In this document: positions 1-8,526 of the stretch, one piece after another
Position numbering within the stretch: the first letter of the stretch is position 1
Layout of the letters: every line of letters begins with the position of its first letter
From: Dissulfurirhabdus thermomarina
Lineage (GTDB): Bacteria; Desulfobacterota; Dissulfuribacteria; Dissulfuribacterales; Dissulfurirhabdaceae
Length of the DNA stretch: 64,000 nt
Direction: 5' to 3'
NCBI RefSeq assembly: GCF_012979235.1
Contig: NZ_JAATWC010000003.1
Location: 124,001-188,000 of the forward strand
Notes under the pieces: model-generated
What the model saw: only the letters and a program-made list of their open reading frames with translations
Told to the model about the DNA's origin: nothing
Database searches by the model: none
Translations under genes and position numbers: made by a program

Positions 1-252
1 CTGGACGACATCCACGACGTGGCCCCGGGGGGCGGATCCCTGCTCGGCATCTTCGAGGCTCGGAAGGCCCGCCTGGAGGAGATCACCGCGGCGCTCCACC
101 GCATCGAGGCCGGCACCTTCGGCCGCTGCACCGACTGCGGGCGGCGGATCGAGGCGGACGACCTCCGGGACCGGCCGTGGGAACCCCGGTGCGCCGGGTG
201 CCGGGCCAAGGCCGCCGAGGCCGAAGGAGGGGAGGGTGAGGATGCCGGCTGA
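1..252 (+). CDS. DksA/TraR-family C4 zinc-finger protein, 5' end outside window
   Basis: The reading frame is already open at the first base, so the N-terminus lies upstream. The visible 83 residues end with a C4 zinc finger: CTDC, 17 residues, then CAGC. That spacing is the one used by DksA/TraR proteins, which bind the RNA polymerase secondary channel and tune transcription, often together with ppGpp. The preceding helix (ARLEEITAALHRIEAGTFG) fits the segment that leads into the finger in this family. The acidic coiled-coil tip that separates true DksA from general TraR/YbiI-type relatives is not visible, so no symbol is given. The stop overlaps the start of the next gene, which suggests co-transcription. 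Family membership is seen in the sequence; role is inferred. Confidence 0.8.
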   Translation: MDDIHDVAPGGGSLLGIFEARKARLEEITAALHRIEAGTFGRCTDCGRRIEADDLRDRPWEPRCAGCRAKAAEAEGGEGEDAG

Positions 253-778
253 GCCGCCCGGATGGCCGGGCCCAGATCTCCCCGACCCCGGCGCCTTCCT
301 CGCCGCCCGGCGGCGCATCGAGGCCTTCTTCGCCGCCGGGGAGGCCGCCGGGCTGCGCCGGCTGGGCCGGCGCCTCCTGGCCGCCTTCGAGGCGGTGGAC
401 CGCCCCATCCAGGCCCTCACCGCCGAGGTCTGCCCCTACTGCGGCAGCGTCTGCTGCAATCGGCGCCACGGGATCCCGGAGCGCGACGACCTGGTCGCCT
501 TCGCCGCCATGGGGCTCACCCCCCCCGGCTACCGCCTCGAGGGGGACCCCCGGGACCCGTGCGACTTCCTCGGCCCCCGGGGATGCCGGCTCCCCCGGGC
601 CGCCCGGCCCTTCCGGTGTACCTGGTACTTCTGCGACCCGCTCCGCCTCCACGTTGAAATCGCCCCCCCGGCGGAGTACCGTCTCCACGTGCGGCGCCTC
701 GAGTCCCTTGCGGCCGCCCGGCGGGAGCTGCTGGCCGCCTTCGAGGCGGCGTGGAAGGCGTCCGACCCCAGCCCATGA
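242..778 (+). CDS. YkgJ-type Cys-rich putative metal-binding protein
   Basis: A 178-residue protein with the Cys pattern of the YkgJ/CxxCxxxCC family: CPYCGSVCC near residue 63, then CDFLGPRGC, and later FRCTWYFC. These clusters are thought to hold Zn or an Fe-S centre; no reaction is established for the family. ATG at 242 is chosen because a GGAGGGGAGGG tract lies just upstream; a GTG two codons earlier is possible. The start overlaps the stop of the zinc-finger gene and the end overlaps the next ATG, so three genes appear translationally coupled. A second YkgJ-type protein is encoded at 3983. Function unknown. Confidence 0.75.
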   Translation: MPAEPPGWPGPDLPDPGAFLAARRRIEAFFAAGEAAGLRRLGRRLLAAFEAVDRPIQALTAEVCPYCGSVCCNRRHGIPERDDLVAFAAMGLTPPGYRLEGDPRDPCDFLGPRGCRLPRAARPFRCTWYFCDPLRLHVEIAPPAEYRLHVRRLESLAAARRELLAAFEAAWKASDPSP

Positions 779-1806
779 GATTCACCGCCAATCACCTCAC
801 CCTGCTCCGGATCCTGCTCCTCCCGCTCCCCTTCTTCCTGGTCTACGGGGGCACATGGGAGCGGATGGCGGCCCTCGCGGCGGCCACCCTCCTCGGGGTG
901 ACCGACTACGTGGACGGCGTGATGGCGCGCCGGCAGGGCGTCACCTCCCTCGGGAAACTCCTGGACCCCATCGCCGACAAGATCTTCGTGGCCGTGATCT
1001 TCCTCCCGCTGGTGGACCTTCGCATCCTGCCCCTCTGGATCCTCTGGCCCATCCTGCTTCGGGAGTTCCTGGTGACGGAGCTCCGCCGCTTCGGCTCCAA
1101 CGCCGAGACCCCCCTGAACGTCACGGAACTGGCCAAGGTGAAGACCACGGTCCAGATGACCGGGGCCGGGGTCATCCTCATCACCGCCACCTTCCCGGAG
1201 CGGGCCGTCCCCGCCACCCTCCTCGCGGCGGCCCTGGTCCTGGCCGCCGCGGCCGGGCTCGCCCGGCGGGTCCGGACCGGTGCCTTCCCCCGCCGGGCCT
1301 GGATCGGCATGGGCTTCGTGGCCCTGGCCCTGGCCATCCGCCTGGCCTGGGACGCCCGGACCTCGGTGGTGATCTACGGTGGGGTGATCCTCGCCATCAC
1401 CCTGGTCTCGGCCGCCGGCTACGTCCGGCGGGCCCTCCCGCCGCTCCGGCGCGCCGGGCTCCCGGGGCTCCTTTCGCTCCTCGCCACCCTGTCGCTCCCC
1501 CTGGTGGCCCTCGGGCTCCTGCCGCTGGCACCGGGGGCCACGGGCCTCGTCCTGTCCATCGTGTGCGTGGAGTTCGCCGCGCAGGCCCTGGACATCTGGG
1601 CCCTCCAGCAAGGCGCCGGGGATCTGTCGTGGATCAAGATCCGGCTGCTGGCCCCGGCGGCCCTGGCGGCCCTGGCCGCGGGGCTCGCCTGGATGCCGGT
1701 GGAGGACGCGGCCACCCTCTACCTGGCCTTCGCCGGGGCGGGGAGCTTCTCCTACGCCCTCTACGACTTCTGGCACCACCGGCGCCTGCTGCGCCGGGGG
1801 ATCTGA
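775..1806 (+). CDS. CDP-alcohol phosphatidyltransferase with extra C-terminal membrane domain
   Basis: An integral membrane enzyme of 343 residues. The CDP-alcohol phosphatidyltransferase signature is complete near residues 43-70: [10 protein letters not shown], then G, then LDPIADK, giving D-x2-D-G-x2-A-R, G and D-x3-D, which binds the metal and CDP moiety. Most likely it makes phosphatidylglycerophosphate from CDP-diacylglycerol (PgsA-like), but the acceptor alcohol cannot be read from sequence. PgsA is usually about 180-200 residues; here roughly 150 further residues rich in Leu/Ala/Val add about four or five membrane spans of unknown role. ATG at 775 overlaps the previous stop (ATGA), which favours it over the upstream in-frame codon at 751. 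Confidence 0.8.
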   Translation: MRFTANHLTLLRILLLPLPFFLVYGGTWERMAALAAATLLGVTDYVDGVMARRQGVTSLGKLLDPIADKIFVAVIFLPLVDLRILPLWILWPILLREFLVTELRRFGSNAETPLNVTELAKVKTTVQMTGAGVILITATFPERAVPATLLAAALVLAAAAGLARRVRTGAFPRRAWIGMGFVALALAIRLAWDARTSVVIYGGVILAITLVSAAGYVRRALPPLRRAGLPGLLSLLATLSLPLVALGLLPLAPGATGLVLSIVCVEFAAQALDIWALQQGAGDLSWIKIRLLAPAALAALAAGLAWMPVEDAATLYLAFAGAGSFSYALYDFWHHRRLLRRGI

Positions 1807-1873
1807 TCCCCGCGGCGGCCCCGGGGCCACATGGCCCTTGCGGCGGGTGCCGATCTTCACTATAAGGTTCGAC

Positions 1874-2983
1874 ATGTTGCGTCGAGCCGCCCCGGCGCCG
1901 GCCGAAACGTCCCCGGCGCCCGCCACCATCCGAGAAGAGATCGAGGCGCGCGAGCGCCAGGTCCTCTGCCCCCAGGCCTGCCTCAGCAGCGCCACCCGGG
2001 GCCGCCGCCGGCCGGTGGCGCCGTGCCCCATCCGGACCGCCTTCCAGCGCGACCGGGACCGCATCGTCTATTCCAAGGCCTTCCGCCGCCTCAAGCACAA
2101 GACCCAGGTCTTCCTCTCCCCCATGGGGGACCACTACCGGACCCGGCTCACCCACACCCTGGAGGTCTCGGAGATCGCCCGCACCATCGCCCGGGCCCTC
2201 CGGCTCAACGAGGACCTCACCGAGGCCATCGCCATGGGACACGACCTCGGCCACACCCCCTTCGGGCACGCCGGGGAGACCGTGCTCAACGAGATCGTCC
2301 CCGGCGGGTTTTCCCACTGCCAGCAGAGCCTCCGGGTGGTGGACCTCCTCGAGAACGAGGGCCGGGGCCTCAACCTCACCTACGAGGTCCGGGACGGCAT
2401 CCTGAAACACTCCAAGGGGTTCGGGGAGATCATCCCGCAAAACCTGGAGGAATGGGCCGCCACCCAGGAAGGCCGGGTCATGCGCCTCGCCGACGTCATC
2501 GCCTACCTCAGTCACGACCTCGACGACGCCATCCGCAGCGGCGTCATCTCGGCGGGCGACGTCCCCGGCCACCTCACGGACCTCCTGGGAGAGGGCCACA
2601 GCGCCCGGATCACCACCATGATCCGCGACGTCATCGAAAACACCCGGGTCGAGGACGGCGAGATGCACCTCGGGGTCAGCCCCGAGATGTACGAGGCCAT
2701 GCTGGAACTCCGGAAGTTCCTCTACGACAACGTCTACCGGGCGGCCCGGGTCCACGGCGAGTTCGAGAAGGCCCGGAAGATCCTCCGGGACCTCTTCGAG
2801 TACTTCCTGGACCACCCGGAGGCCTTCCGCCGCGAAAACCGGCGGCTCTTCGAGGGCGACATGGACGAGCTTTCGGAATCGGAGCCCTACGAGCGGCGGG
2901 TCTGCGACTTCCTGGCCGGGATGACCGACCGCTACGCCCAGAACCTCTACGAGAAGATCTTCATTCCTTCCCCCCTGGTCTGA
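1874..2983 (+). CDS. dgt: dGTPase-like HD-domain triphosphohydrolase
   Basis: Predicted deoxynucleoside triphosphate triphosphohydrolase, releasing tripolyphosphate from dNTPs to control pools. The 369-residue protein has the family layout: a conserved entry segment ([17 protein letters not shown]), the first metal-binding His in [10 protein letters not shown], and the HD pair in [16 protein letters not shown]; the second Asp probably lies in [13 protein letters not shown]. Length fits the dGTPase-like subfamily found in many bacteria. ATG at 1874 is used; an in-frame TTG at 1838 would add 12 residues. The 3' end overlaps the convergent SDR gene by 23 bp. Confidence 0.88.
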   Translation: MLRRAAPAPAETSPAPATIREEIEARERQVLCPQACLSSATRGRRRPVAPCPIRTAFQRDRDRIVYSKAFRRLKHKTQVFLSPMGDHYRTRLTHTLEVSEIARTIARALRLNEDLTEAIAMGHDLGHTPFGHAGETVLNEIVPGGFSHCQQSLRVVDLLENEGRGLNLTYEVRDGILKHSKGFGEIIPQNLEEWAATQEGRVMRLADVIAYLSHDLDDAIRSGVISAGDVPGHLTDLLGEGHSARITTMIRDVIENTRVEDGEMHLGVSPEMYEAMLELRKFLYDNVYRAARVHGEFEKARKILRDLFEYFLDHPEAFRRENRRLFEGDMDELSESEPYERRVCDFLAGMTDRYAQNLYEKIFIPSPLV

Positions 2984-3824
2984 CCCCGCCGCCGAAGGTG
3001 GGCTCGCCGGGCGCCACCACCCCCCGGGGCCAGGGGCGGGCGGGCTCGCCCCCGAGGAGATAGCCCCCGTCCATCCGGATCACGGCCCCCGTGACAAAGG
3101 TGGCCTCGGCCACGAGGAACCGGACCATGCGGGCCACCTCCTCCACCCGGCCGGTCCGGCCGAGCAGCGTGTGGGCCAGGAGGGCCTCGCGGTCCGCCTC
3201 GGCCAGAAGCCCCCAGCCCCGGGTCCCCGGACCGTGGCGGGTCTCCACGAAACCCAGCATGAGCTCGTTCACCCGGACCTCCGGCGCCCCTTCCCGGGCC
3301 CAGGTCTCGGTGAGGGTGCGGATCGCCCGGTTGGCCAGGGCGTAGCCGTCGTTGAAGACCAGCCCCGCGGGGCCGGCGCGGCCCACGAGGCCGGCGATGG
3401 ACGAGAGGTTCACCACGGCGGCGCCCTCCCGGCGCTTGAGATGGGGGAGACAGGCCCGGAAGAGGGCCCACTTGGCCGTCACCGTGGTCCGGATCTCGAG
3501 GTCCCACTGCTCGGGAACGTAGGGCCCGTGCACCACGGGCCAGCCGCCCCGCTCGACGTTGTTGACCAGGATGTCGAGCCGGCCGAAGCGCTCCACCGCC
3601 GCCTCGACCACCCGGGCCGCCTCGTCTTCTTCCCGGAGATCCGCGGGCAGGGCGAGGTAGTCGGGCCCCGCCGCCCGCATGGCGCGGTGCAGGTCGTCGA
3701 GTTCGTCCAGCCAGTCGTAGTAGGGGAGGACACACCGGACCCCGTGCCGGGCCAGCTCCACCGCCACGGCCCTGCCGATGCCCCGAATCGCCCCGGCCAC
3801 CAGGGCCACCTTGCCGTCGAGCAC
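2961..3824 (-). CDS. Short-chain dehydrogenase/reductase-like protein with altered catalytic Lys
   Basis: An SDR-fold protein of 287 residues. The nucleotide-binding motif GAIRGIG (11-17), the NN pair (88-89) and the Ser of the NLSS segment (141-142) are present. The catalytic Tyr is at 161 but the usual YxxxK is YALAN, so position 165 is Asn instead of Lys. Since that Lys binds the nicotinamide ribose and lowers the Tyr pKa, ordinary dehydrogenase activity is doubtful. The C-terminus has the usual [15 protein letters not shown] at 3824 is chosen because AAAGGAGGCGGAGAC precedes it and it begins where SDR similarity begins; the ATG at 3938 would add unlikely sequence. Substrate unknown. Confidence 0.75.
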   Translation of the reverse strand: MLDGKVALVAGAIRGIGRAVAVELARHGVRCVLPYYDWLDELDDLHRAMRAAGPDYLALPADLREEDEAARVVEAAVERFGRLDILVNNVERGGWPVVHGPYVPEQWDLEIRTTVTAKWALFRACLPHLKRREGAAVVNLSSIAGLVGRAGPAGLVFNDGYALANRAIRTLTETWAREGAPEVRVNELMLGFVETRHGPGTRGWGLLAEADREALLAHTLLGRTGRVEEVARMVRFLVAEATFVTGAVIRMDGGYLLGGEPARPWPRGVVAPGEPTFGGGVRPGGKE

Positions 3825-3982
3825 CGTCTCCGCCTCCTTTCGACCCGCCCTCCGGGTTTGCGAGGGCTCCGGGATTATATTAGTTTTCAGACAGCGTCGG
3901 GCCGGCGGCACCCCGCCCCGGCCGCCGCATCCATTCATCCCCCGCCCGGCGCCGCGCCGCCGGATCGTGAGGTCACCCCATC

Positions 3983-4786
3983 ATGTACGCCCCGAAAGAC
4001 AGACCGCAAGTCCTCGTACCCGTCCGGCTCGACCTGGACAGCACCTTCACCTTCGCCTGCCGCAAGGGCATGCCCTGTTTCACCCGGTGTTGCCGCGACG
4101 CGGGCATCATGCTCACCCCCTACGACGTCATCCGGCTCAAGCGGCGGCTGGAGCTCCCCTCCGACGAGTTCCTGGCCATCTACACCGTGCCGGGGCATAT
4201 CGAGAACACGGAGCTGCCCATCCCGGTGCTCAAGATGCTGGACGACGAGCACAAGACCTGCCCGTTCCTGGGGGACGAGGGCTGCAAGATCTACGACGAC
4301 CGGCCCTCCACCTGCCGATACTACCCCATCGGGGCCGGCATCTTCCACAACCACGACGCCGCGGGCAACGAGCGCTTCTTCGCCCTGGTCAAGGAAGGCC
4401 ACTGCCTCGGCCACGACGAGGCCCAGGAATGGACCGTGGCCCAGTGGCGGGAGGACCAGGGCCTTGCCGCCTACGACGAGGTCAACACCGGCTGGGTGGA
4501 ACTCATCCTCCGCCGGAAGTCCCTCGGCCCCTTCACCAACATCCCGGACAAGACGCTCCAGATGTTCTTCCTCGGCAGCTACAACGTCGACGCCTTCCGG
4601 CGGTTCGTGGAGGAGAGCGCCTTCCTCCGGATCTACGACGTCCCCGGCGACCGGCTCGCGGCCGTCCGGGAAGACGACGTGGCCGCCCTCCACCTCGCCA
4701 TGGACTGGCTGAAGACCACCCTCTTCGGCGAGGGGCTCCTCCGGCTCCGCGGCCAGGTGGCCGAGGCCCGGGAGGTGGAGGCCTGA
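3983..4786 (+). CDS. YkgJ-type Cys-rich protein
   Basis: A 267-residue protein with the CxxCC-type cluster of the YkgJ family: CRKGMPCFTRCC at about residues 30-41, then CPFLGDEGCKIY and RPSTCRYYPIG. This pattern is often described as a putative zinc- or iron-chelating domain. The rest, about 150 residues without further Cys clusters, is longer than in the first YkgJ protein at 242. It stands alone on the plus strand, followed by a tRNA gene. No enzymatic role is established and none is proposed. Confidence 0.72.
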   Translation: MYAPKDRPQVLVPVRLDLDSTFTFACRKGMPCFTRCCRDAGIMLTPYDVIRLKRRLELPSDEFLAIYTVPGHIENTELPIPVLKMLDDEHKTCPFLGDEGCKIYDDRPSTCRYYPIGAGIFHNHDAAGNERFFALVKEGHCLGHDEAQEWTVAQWREDQGLAAYDEVNTGWVELILRRKSLGPFTNIPDKTLQMFFLGSYNVDAFRRFVEESAFLRIYDVPGDRLAAVREDDVAALHLAMDWLKTTLFGEGLLRLRGQVAEAREVEA

Positions 4787-4801
4787 GGCCGGGCGGCGCG
4801 A

Positions 4802-4830
4802 TTGACACCCCCTGCCCCCTTTGCTATTTT
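4802..4830 (+). promoter_or_regulatory. Sigma-70 promoter of tRNA-Thr(CGT)
   Basis: TTGACA (4802-4807) and TATTTT (4825-4830) are separated by exactly 17 bases. The expected transcription start falls about 5 bases before the mature 5' end of the tRNA. Confidence 0.75.
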
Positions 4831-4841
4831 CGGGCTGCCCG

Positions 4842-4916
4842 GCCGGCATAGCTCAGTGGTAGAGCAGCTGATTCGTAATCAGCAGGTCTTCGGTTCAAAT
4901 CCGAATGCCGGCTCCA
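4842..4916 (+). tRNA. tRNA-Thr(CGT)
   Basis: A complete cloverleaf: acceptor GCCGGCA/TGCCGGC, D stem GCTC/GAGC, anticodon stem GCTGA/TCAGC with loop TTCGTAA giving anticodon CGT (34-36), T stem TTCGG/CCGAA with loop TTCAAAT, and encoded CCA. It reads the ACG codon. ACG is used heavily in the tuf gene of this window but much less in its neighbours. Confidence 0.95.
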
Positions 4917-4931
4917 GTGGAGACTCGGGCC

Positions 4932-6064
4932 ATGGCCGCCGCCATGGCCCTTTTTCGCGCCGGGAGACCGCCCCGGGCCGCCGCGCCCTGTCCCTCCTGC
5001 TCCTGGCCGCCGCCCTGTGGGCGGGCCCCGCGGCGGCCGCGGGGCCCGATCCCCCGGCGGACTGGAGCCGGCCGATCCGGGAGGGAGGCCGCTTCCGCAA
5101 CCCCGGCGAAGACGCCGGCAAGGGCGTCCTCGACTTCCTCCGCTGGCGCTGGGGGCGCCTCTGGAAGTCCATCCCCGGCCCGGAGGCCTACCGTTTCCCC
5201 CGGGTCCACGCCGACCCGTCCCGGCTCCGGGCCCCGGGGGACGCCCCCTCCGTCACATGGATCGGCCACGCCACGGTGCTCCTCCAGGTGGCGGGCCGGA
5301 ACCTCCTCACCGATCCCCACTTCTCCGGGCGGGCCTCTCCGGTGGGCTGGGCCGGCCCCCGCCGGGTGGTCCCCCCGGGGGTCCCGTTGGCGGATCTGCC
5401 GCCCATCCACGGGGTCCTGATCTCCCACGACCACTACGACTCCCTCGACCGCCCCACCATCCAGGCCCTCCTCCGGCGCCCCGGCGGCGGAGCCACGGTC
5501 TTCTTCGTACCCCTGGGCCTCGGCCCGTGGCTCCGGGACCTCGGGGCGCGCCGGGTGGTGGAGCTGGACTGGTGGGAGGCCGCCACGCTGGACGGCCTCC
5601 GCGTCACCGCCGTCCCCGCCAAACACTGGAGCAAGCGGGCCCTCCTCGGCCGGAACCGGACCCTCTGGGCGGGCTGGGTGGTGGAGGCCCCGGGCCTGCG
5701 GTTCTACTTCGCCGGCGACACGGGTTACGACCCCGCCCTCTTCCGCGAGATCGGCCGCCGCCTCGGGCCCTTCGACCTCGCCGCCATCCCCATCGGGGCC
5801 TACGAGCCCCGGTGGTTCATGGCCCCCTACCACGTGACCCCGGAGGAGGCCCTCCGCATCCACCTCGACGTGGGCGCCCGCCGGTCCGTGGCCATCCACT
5901 GGGGCACCTTCATCCTGACCGACGAGCCCCTGGACGAGCCCCCGCGACGCCTCGCCCGGGCCCGGGCCGCCGCCGGGCTCCCGCCGGGGGCCTTCGTGGT
6001 CCTCCGCCACGGGGAGACCCTGCGCCTCCCCGCCCCGGCGGCTCAGGCCACCCCCGGCCCATAG
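4932..6064 (+). CDS. MBL-fold metal-dependent hydrolase (NAPE-PLD/UlaG-like), start unresolved
   Basis: A metallo-beta-lactamase-fold hydrolase. The metal ligands are in SHDHYDSLD (HxHxxD), a His in KHW, the Asp of FAGDTGYD, and the final His of AIHWGTF. This order matches the NAPE-PLD/UlaG-like branch, which includes phospholipase D-type enzymes; the substrate is not determinable. The core is preceded by a convincing signal peptide (ALSLLLLAAALWAGPAAAA), but its frame has no ATG, GTG or TTG between the tRNA end and the core. The nearest ATG (4932) is in another frame and would supply a fitting positively charged n-region (FRAGRPPRA). A frameshift near 4950-4985 or a rare CTG start at 4988 is therefore likely. 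The 3' end overlaps the convergent tatD-like gene. Confidence 0.7.
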
Positions 6065-6804
6065 AGCCGCCGGGTATTGTCCAGGACCGCCTCGGCCACC
6101 GCCTCCGGGGCCACTGCCTTGATCTCCGCCACGGCCGCCACCACCAGCGCGGCGTTGGCGGGCTCGTTGCGCTCCCCCTGCCGGGGCCCCAGGACGGGGC
6201 TGTCCGTCTCGACCAGCAGGGCCGACAGCGGCAGGCGCCGGACGAGCTTCTGCTTCTGGCGGGATCGGACCACCGACGGGGGGATGGAGAAGAAATAGCC
6301 GGCCTCCACGGCGGGAAGGGCCGAGGCCGCCTTGCCGTCGAAGGCATGGAGCTGGACCCGCCGCGCCCCCCGCTCGAGCAGCATGGCCACGGCATGGCGG
6401 CCCGCCGACCGGGAATGGACGTTGAGCGGGAGGTCGAGCTCCAGGGCGAGGTCGATGAAGGCCGCGAAGACCCGGCGCTGGAGCTCCCGGGCCGGCGTGT
6501 CCGCCGCCAGGCGGAAGTCGAGGCCGACCTCGCCGATGGCGACGAGCCGGTCCCGCCGGCGCCGGATGAAGGCCGCCAGGGCCTCGGCGGCGGCCGCATC
6601 GGCCCGGCCCGGGTAGAGGCCGGCGGCCGGGCGAAGGACGGGGTGGCGCTCCGCCAGCGCGAGGTTCCGCTCGGCGTCGGCCAGGGTCTCGCCCACGGCG
6701 ATCACCGCCCGGACCCCGGCGGCCCGGGCGCGGTCCAGGACGGCCGCCCGGTCCGGGTCGAAGGCGGCATCCGCCAGGTGGGCATGGGTGTCGACGATCT
6801 CCAT
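6043..6804 (-). CDS. TatD-family metal-dependent DNase
   Basis: A 253-residue amidohydrolase-fold protein of the TatD family, which includes 3'-5' exonucleases acting in DNA repair. The metal ligands appear in order: DTHAHL at residues 5-10, Glu in GEVGLDF, His in NVHSRS, His in QLHAFDG, and Asp in ETDSP. The C-terminal DNTRRLYG matches the family ending. Length is typical (about 255-265). The gene converges on the MBL hydrolase with a 22-bp overlap and diverges from signal peptidase. Confidence 0.88.
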   Translation of the reverse strand: MEIVDTHAHLADAAFDPDRAAVLDRARAAGVRAVIAVGETLADAERNLALAERHPVLRPAAGLYPGRADAAAAEALAAFIRRRRDRLVAIGEVGLDFRLAADTPARELQRRVFAAFIDLALELDLPLNVHSRSAGRHAVAMLLERGARRVQLHAFDGKAASALPAVEAGYFFSIPPSVVRSRQKQKLVRRLPLSALLVETDSPVLGPRQGERNEPANAALVVAAVAEIKAVAPEAVAEAVLDNTRRLYGPGVA

Positions 6805-6870
6805 GGCGCCTGCGCCATCTTACACCGTCCCCCGCCGGGCCGGGGGTGGAAAAGGCGCCGGCCCGGGCCT

Positions 6871-7383
6871 ATGCTGGAGACGATGCGCGCGGCCGATCTC
6901 GCCAAGCGATGGCTCTTCCCGCCGCTCCGGCGGCGGGCCCTCCTCCGCATGGTCCTGGTGGCCGGCGGCGCCTGGCTGGTCTTCGGCCACGTCCTCCTGC
7001 CCGTCCGGATCCACGGCCGCAGCATGGAACCCACCTACCGCGACGGCGGCTTCAACCTCGTCTGCCTCCTCCGCTACCGCCGCTCGCCCCCGCAGCGGGG
7101 CGACGTGGTGGCGGTACGCCTGGCGGGCCGCCGCGTCCTCCTGCTCAAGCGGGTGGTGGCCCTCCCGGGCGAGACCGTGGCCTTCCGCGAAGGCCGGCTC
7201 CTGGTGAACGGCCGCCCCCTCCCGGAACCCTACGTCCGCTTCCGGGGAAGCTGGAATCTCCCGCCCCGCCGGGTCCGGCCCGGCCACTACTACCTGGTGG
7301 GCGACAACCGATCCGGCCCCATGGAGGCCCACGTCTTCGGCCAGGCCCCCGCGGAGCGGATCGTCGGGGGGCCCCTGTGGTGA
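6871..7383 (+). CDS. lepB: Signal peptidase I (S26 family)
   Basis: Predicted membrane-bound leader peptidase that removes signal peptides from exported proteins. One N-terminal membrane anchor (about residues 25-46) is followed by the catalytic Ser in GRSMEPT, the general-base Lys in LLKRVVALPGE, and the GDN box in YLVGDNRSGP. At 170 residues it is short, like Gram-positive or minimal proteobacterial forms with a single anchor. The last box reads PMEAHVFG instead of the common SxDSRxxG, a mild departure. ATG 6871 is used; ATG 6883 is also possible. The stop overlaps the next gene's GTG. Confidence 0.87.
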   Translation: MLETMRAADLAKRWLFPPLRRRALLRMVLVAGGAWLVFGHVLLPVRIHGRSMEPTYRDGGFNLVCLLRYRRSPPQRGDVVAVRLAGRRVLLLKRVVALPGETVAFREGRLLVNGRPLPEPYVRFRGSWNLPPRRVRPGHYYLVGDNRSGPMEAHVFGQAPAERIVGGPLW

Positions 7384-7874
7384 GCCGGCGCCGCCTGGTT
7401 CTCGGCCTCGCCGCTGCGGCCGTCGCCGCGGCCGCCGCCCTCTGGTACCCGACGGACGAACGCCGGGTGCGCCACCGATTTGAGCTCCTCGCCCGCTACG
7501 TCCAGAAGGACGCCGGGGAACCGGCCCTCGCCGGGGCGAACAAGTGCCGGCTCCTGGCCGACCTCTTCACCGACCCCTTCCGCCTCGAAGCCGGAGAAGA
7601 CGTCCCCTTCACCGAGTTCGCCCCCCGGGAGCTCGCCGCCCTGGCGGCGCGGGAACGCGCCCGCTGGCGCACGGTCTCCCTGCGGTTCCGGGACCTCCGG
7701 GTCGCCTTCCCGGAGCCGGGACGGGCCCGGGCCGACTTCAGCGCGGTCCTCGTCCTCGACCCCGGCGGCGGGCGGCCGGAATACGACGCCCGGGAGGGCG
7801 TCTGCGACCTGGTGGAGGCCGACGACGGGTGGCGCTTCCAACGATGCCGGGCGGTGGAGGTGCTGGAGCGGTGA
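7380..7874 (+). CDS. Small membrane-anchored protein of unknown function
   Basis: A 164-residue protein that starts with GTG overlapping the lepB stop, so it is probably translated with lepB. Residues 1-23 (SRRRLVLGLAAAAVAAAAA) form a signal peptide or anchor. The remaining 140 residues mix helices with a C-terminal strand-rich part (DFSAVLVLD, DLVEADDGWRFQRCRAVEV) that resembles the NTF2/SnoaL-like cone fold seen in many small periplasmic proteins. That resemblance is by eye only. No catalytic motif is visible. Confidence 0.6.
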   Translation: MSRRRLVLGLAAAAVAAAAALWYPTDERRVRHRFELLARYVQKDAGEPALAGANKCRLLADLFTDPFRLEAGEDVPFTEFAPRELAALAARERARWRTVSLRFRDLRVAFPEPGRARADFSAVLVLDPGGGRPEYDAREGVCDLVEADDGWRFQRCRAVEVLER

Positions 7875-7890
7875 CGGGCGGCGAAAGATT

Positions 7891-8007
7891 GATGGCGTCG
7901 CAAAAAAAGCGCGGGCTTCGGATGCGCTCGTCGTTGCGGCGCACCGAAAGTACGCCTCGTTCCTCGACATCCCCGCGCCTTGCATTCGGTTCTTTGGCTT
8001 GGCCATC
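7891..8007 (+). repeat. Dispersed palindromic repeat, copy 1
   Basis: Begins GATGGCGTCGCAAAAA, contains a central block around GTACGCCTCGTTCCTCGACAT, and ends near GGCCATCC. The inverse complement of 40862-40991 has the same start, the same central block and the same ending, and a truncated copy lies at 30688-30718. Such elements with terminal GATGGC(T/G)TCG(C/T)AAAAA are recalled from several deltaproteobacterial genomes. Confidence 0.75.
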
Positions 8008-8147
8008 CTTGCGCCTTGTCTTAATCAGAAAACTCACCGCTCCAGCCCCCGGAGAAATGGATTGCCCCCGGGCCATCGCCGCCCCCGCCCTCTGTGGTGC
8101 CGAGGGCGTCGATGGCGGGGCCGGAAAGAGCACGACGAATTGTCCGA

Positions 8148-8172
8148 GCCCCGCGAAGCGGGGCGGGTTTTT
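8148..8172 (+). terminator. Candidate rho-independent terminator
   Basis: GCCCCGC-GAA-GCGGGGC hairpin followed by GGGTTTTT. It lies about 275 bp beyond the last plus-strand gene, so it may end read-through from the lepB unit or belong to the repeat material. Confidence 0.45.
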
Positions 8173-8262
8173 CGTCGCGCCCGGCCCCGCCGAGACGCCG
8201 AGGGGACCCCGCCCCGCCTTGGCGGGCGGACGGGGCGCCACAGTGGGCTGCCCTCTCTTTTG

Positions 8263-8292
8263 GTTACTTTGGGCACGCAAAGAAAAAGTAAC
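8263..8292. repeat. GTTACTTT...AAAGTAAC inverted repeat element
   Basis: GTTACTTT and its inverse AAAGTAAC flank 14 bases, inside a context (CTCTTTTGGTTACTTT) that matches a sequence recurring in intergenic regions of many proteobacteria. Only one copy is in this window, so its repeat status rests on general knowledge. Confidence 0.45.
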
Positions 8293-8526
8293 GCCCGCCG
8301 CTTCAGGCGACGGCGGGCCCGCGCCCCCGGAACGGGGGACGGCCGCGATACCCTCGCGGATTAAAGCCCTCCGCCCCCCGCGCCGATGAGAAAATAAAGA
8401 CCGGCACTCCGGCCCCGGCAGAACCAGAATCACTTTTCGACCAGGGCGCCAGATTCCGGAGCGGTGAGGAAGCCCCCCGTCGGGATTCCCTGAGCGACCG
8501 GAGCGGCACCCACCTTGGAAAAAGGC

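Larger units (their letters stand above)
7875..8526. other. Intergenic region of 650 bp made mostly of repeats
   Basis: Between two convergent transcription units. It holds a copy of the dispersed palindromic repeat (7891-8007), a possible plus-strand terminator (8148-8172), and a GTTACTTT/AAAGTAAC inverted repeat element (8263-8292). Short open frames here show no protein-like features and are not called genes. Confidence 0.7.

Noticed and set aside
8034-8433. Small reading frames in the repeat-rich spacer
   Set aside because: All frames are open because of GC content, none has a ribosome site or protein-like composition, and the DNA is repeat material.
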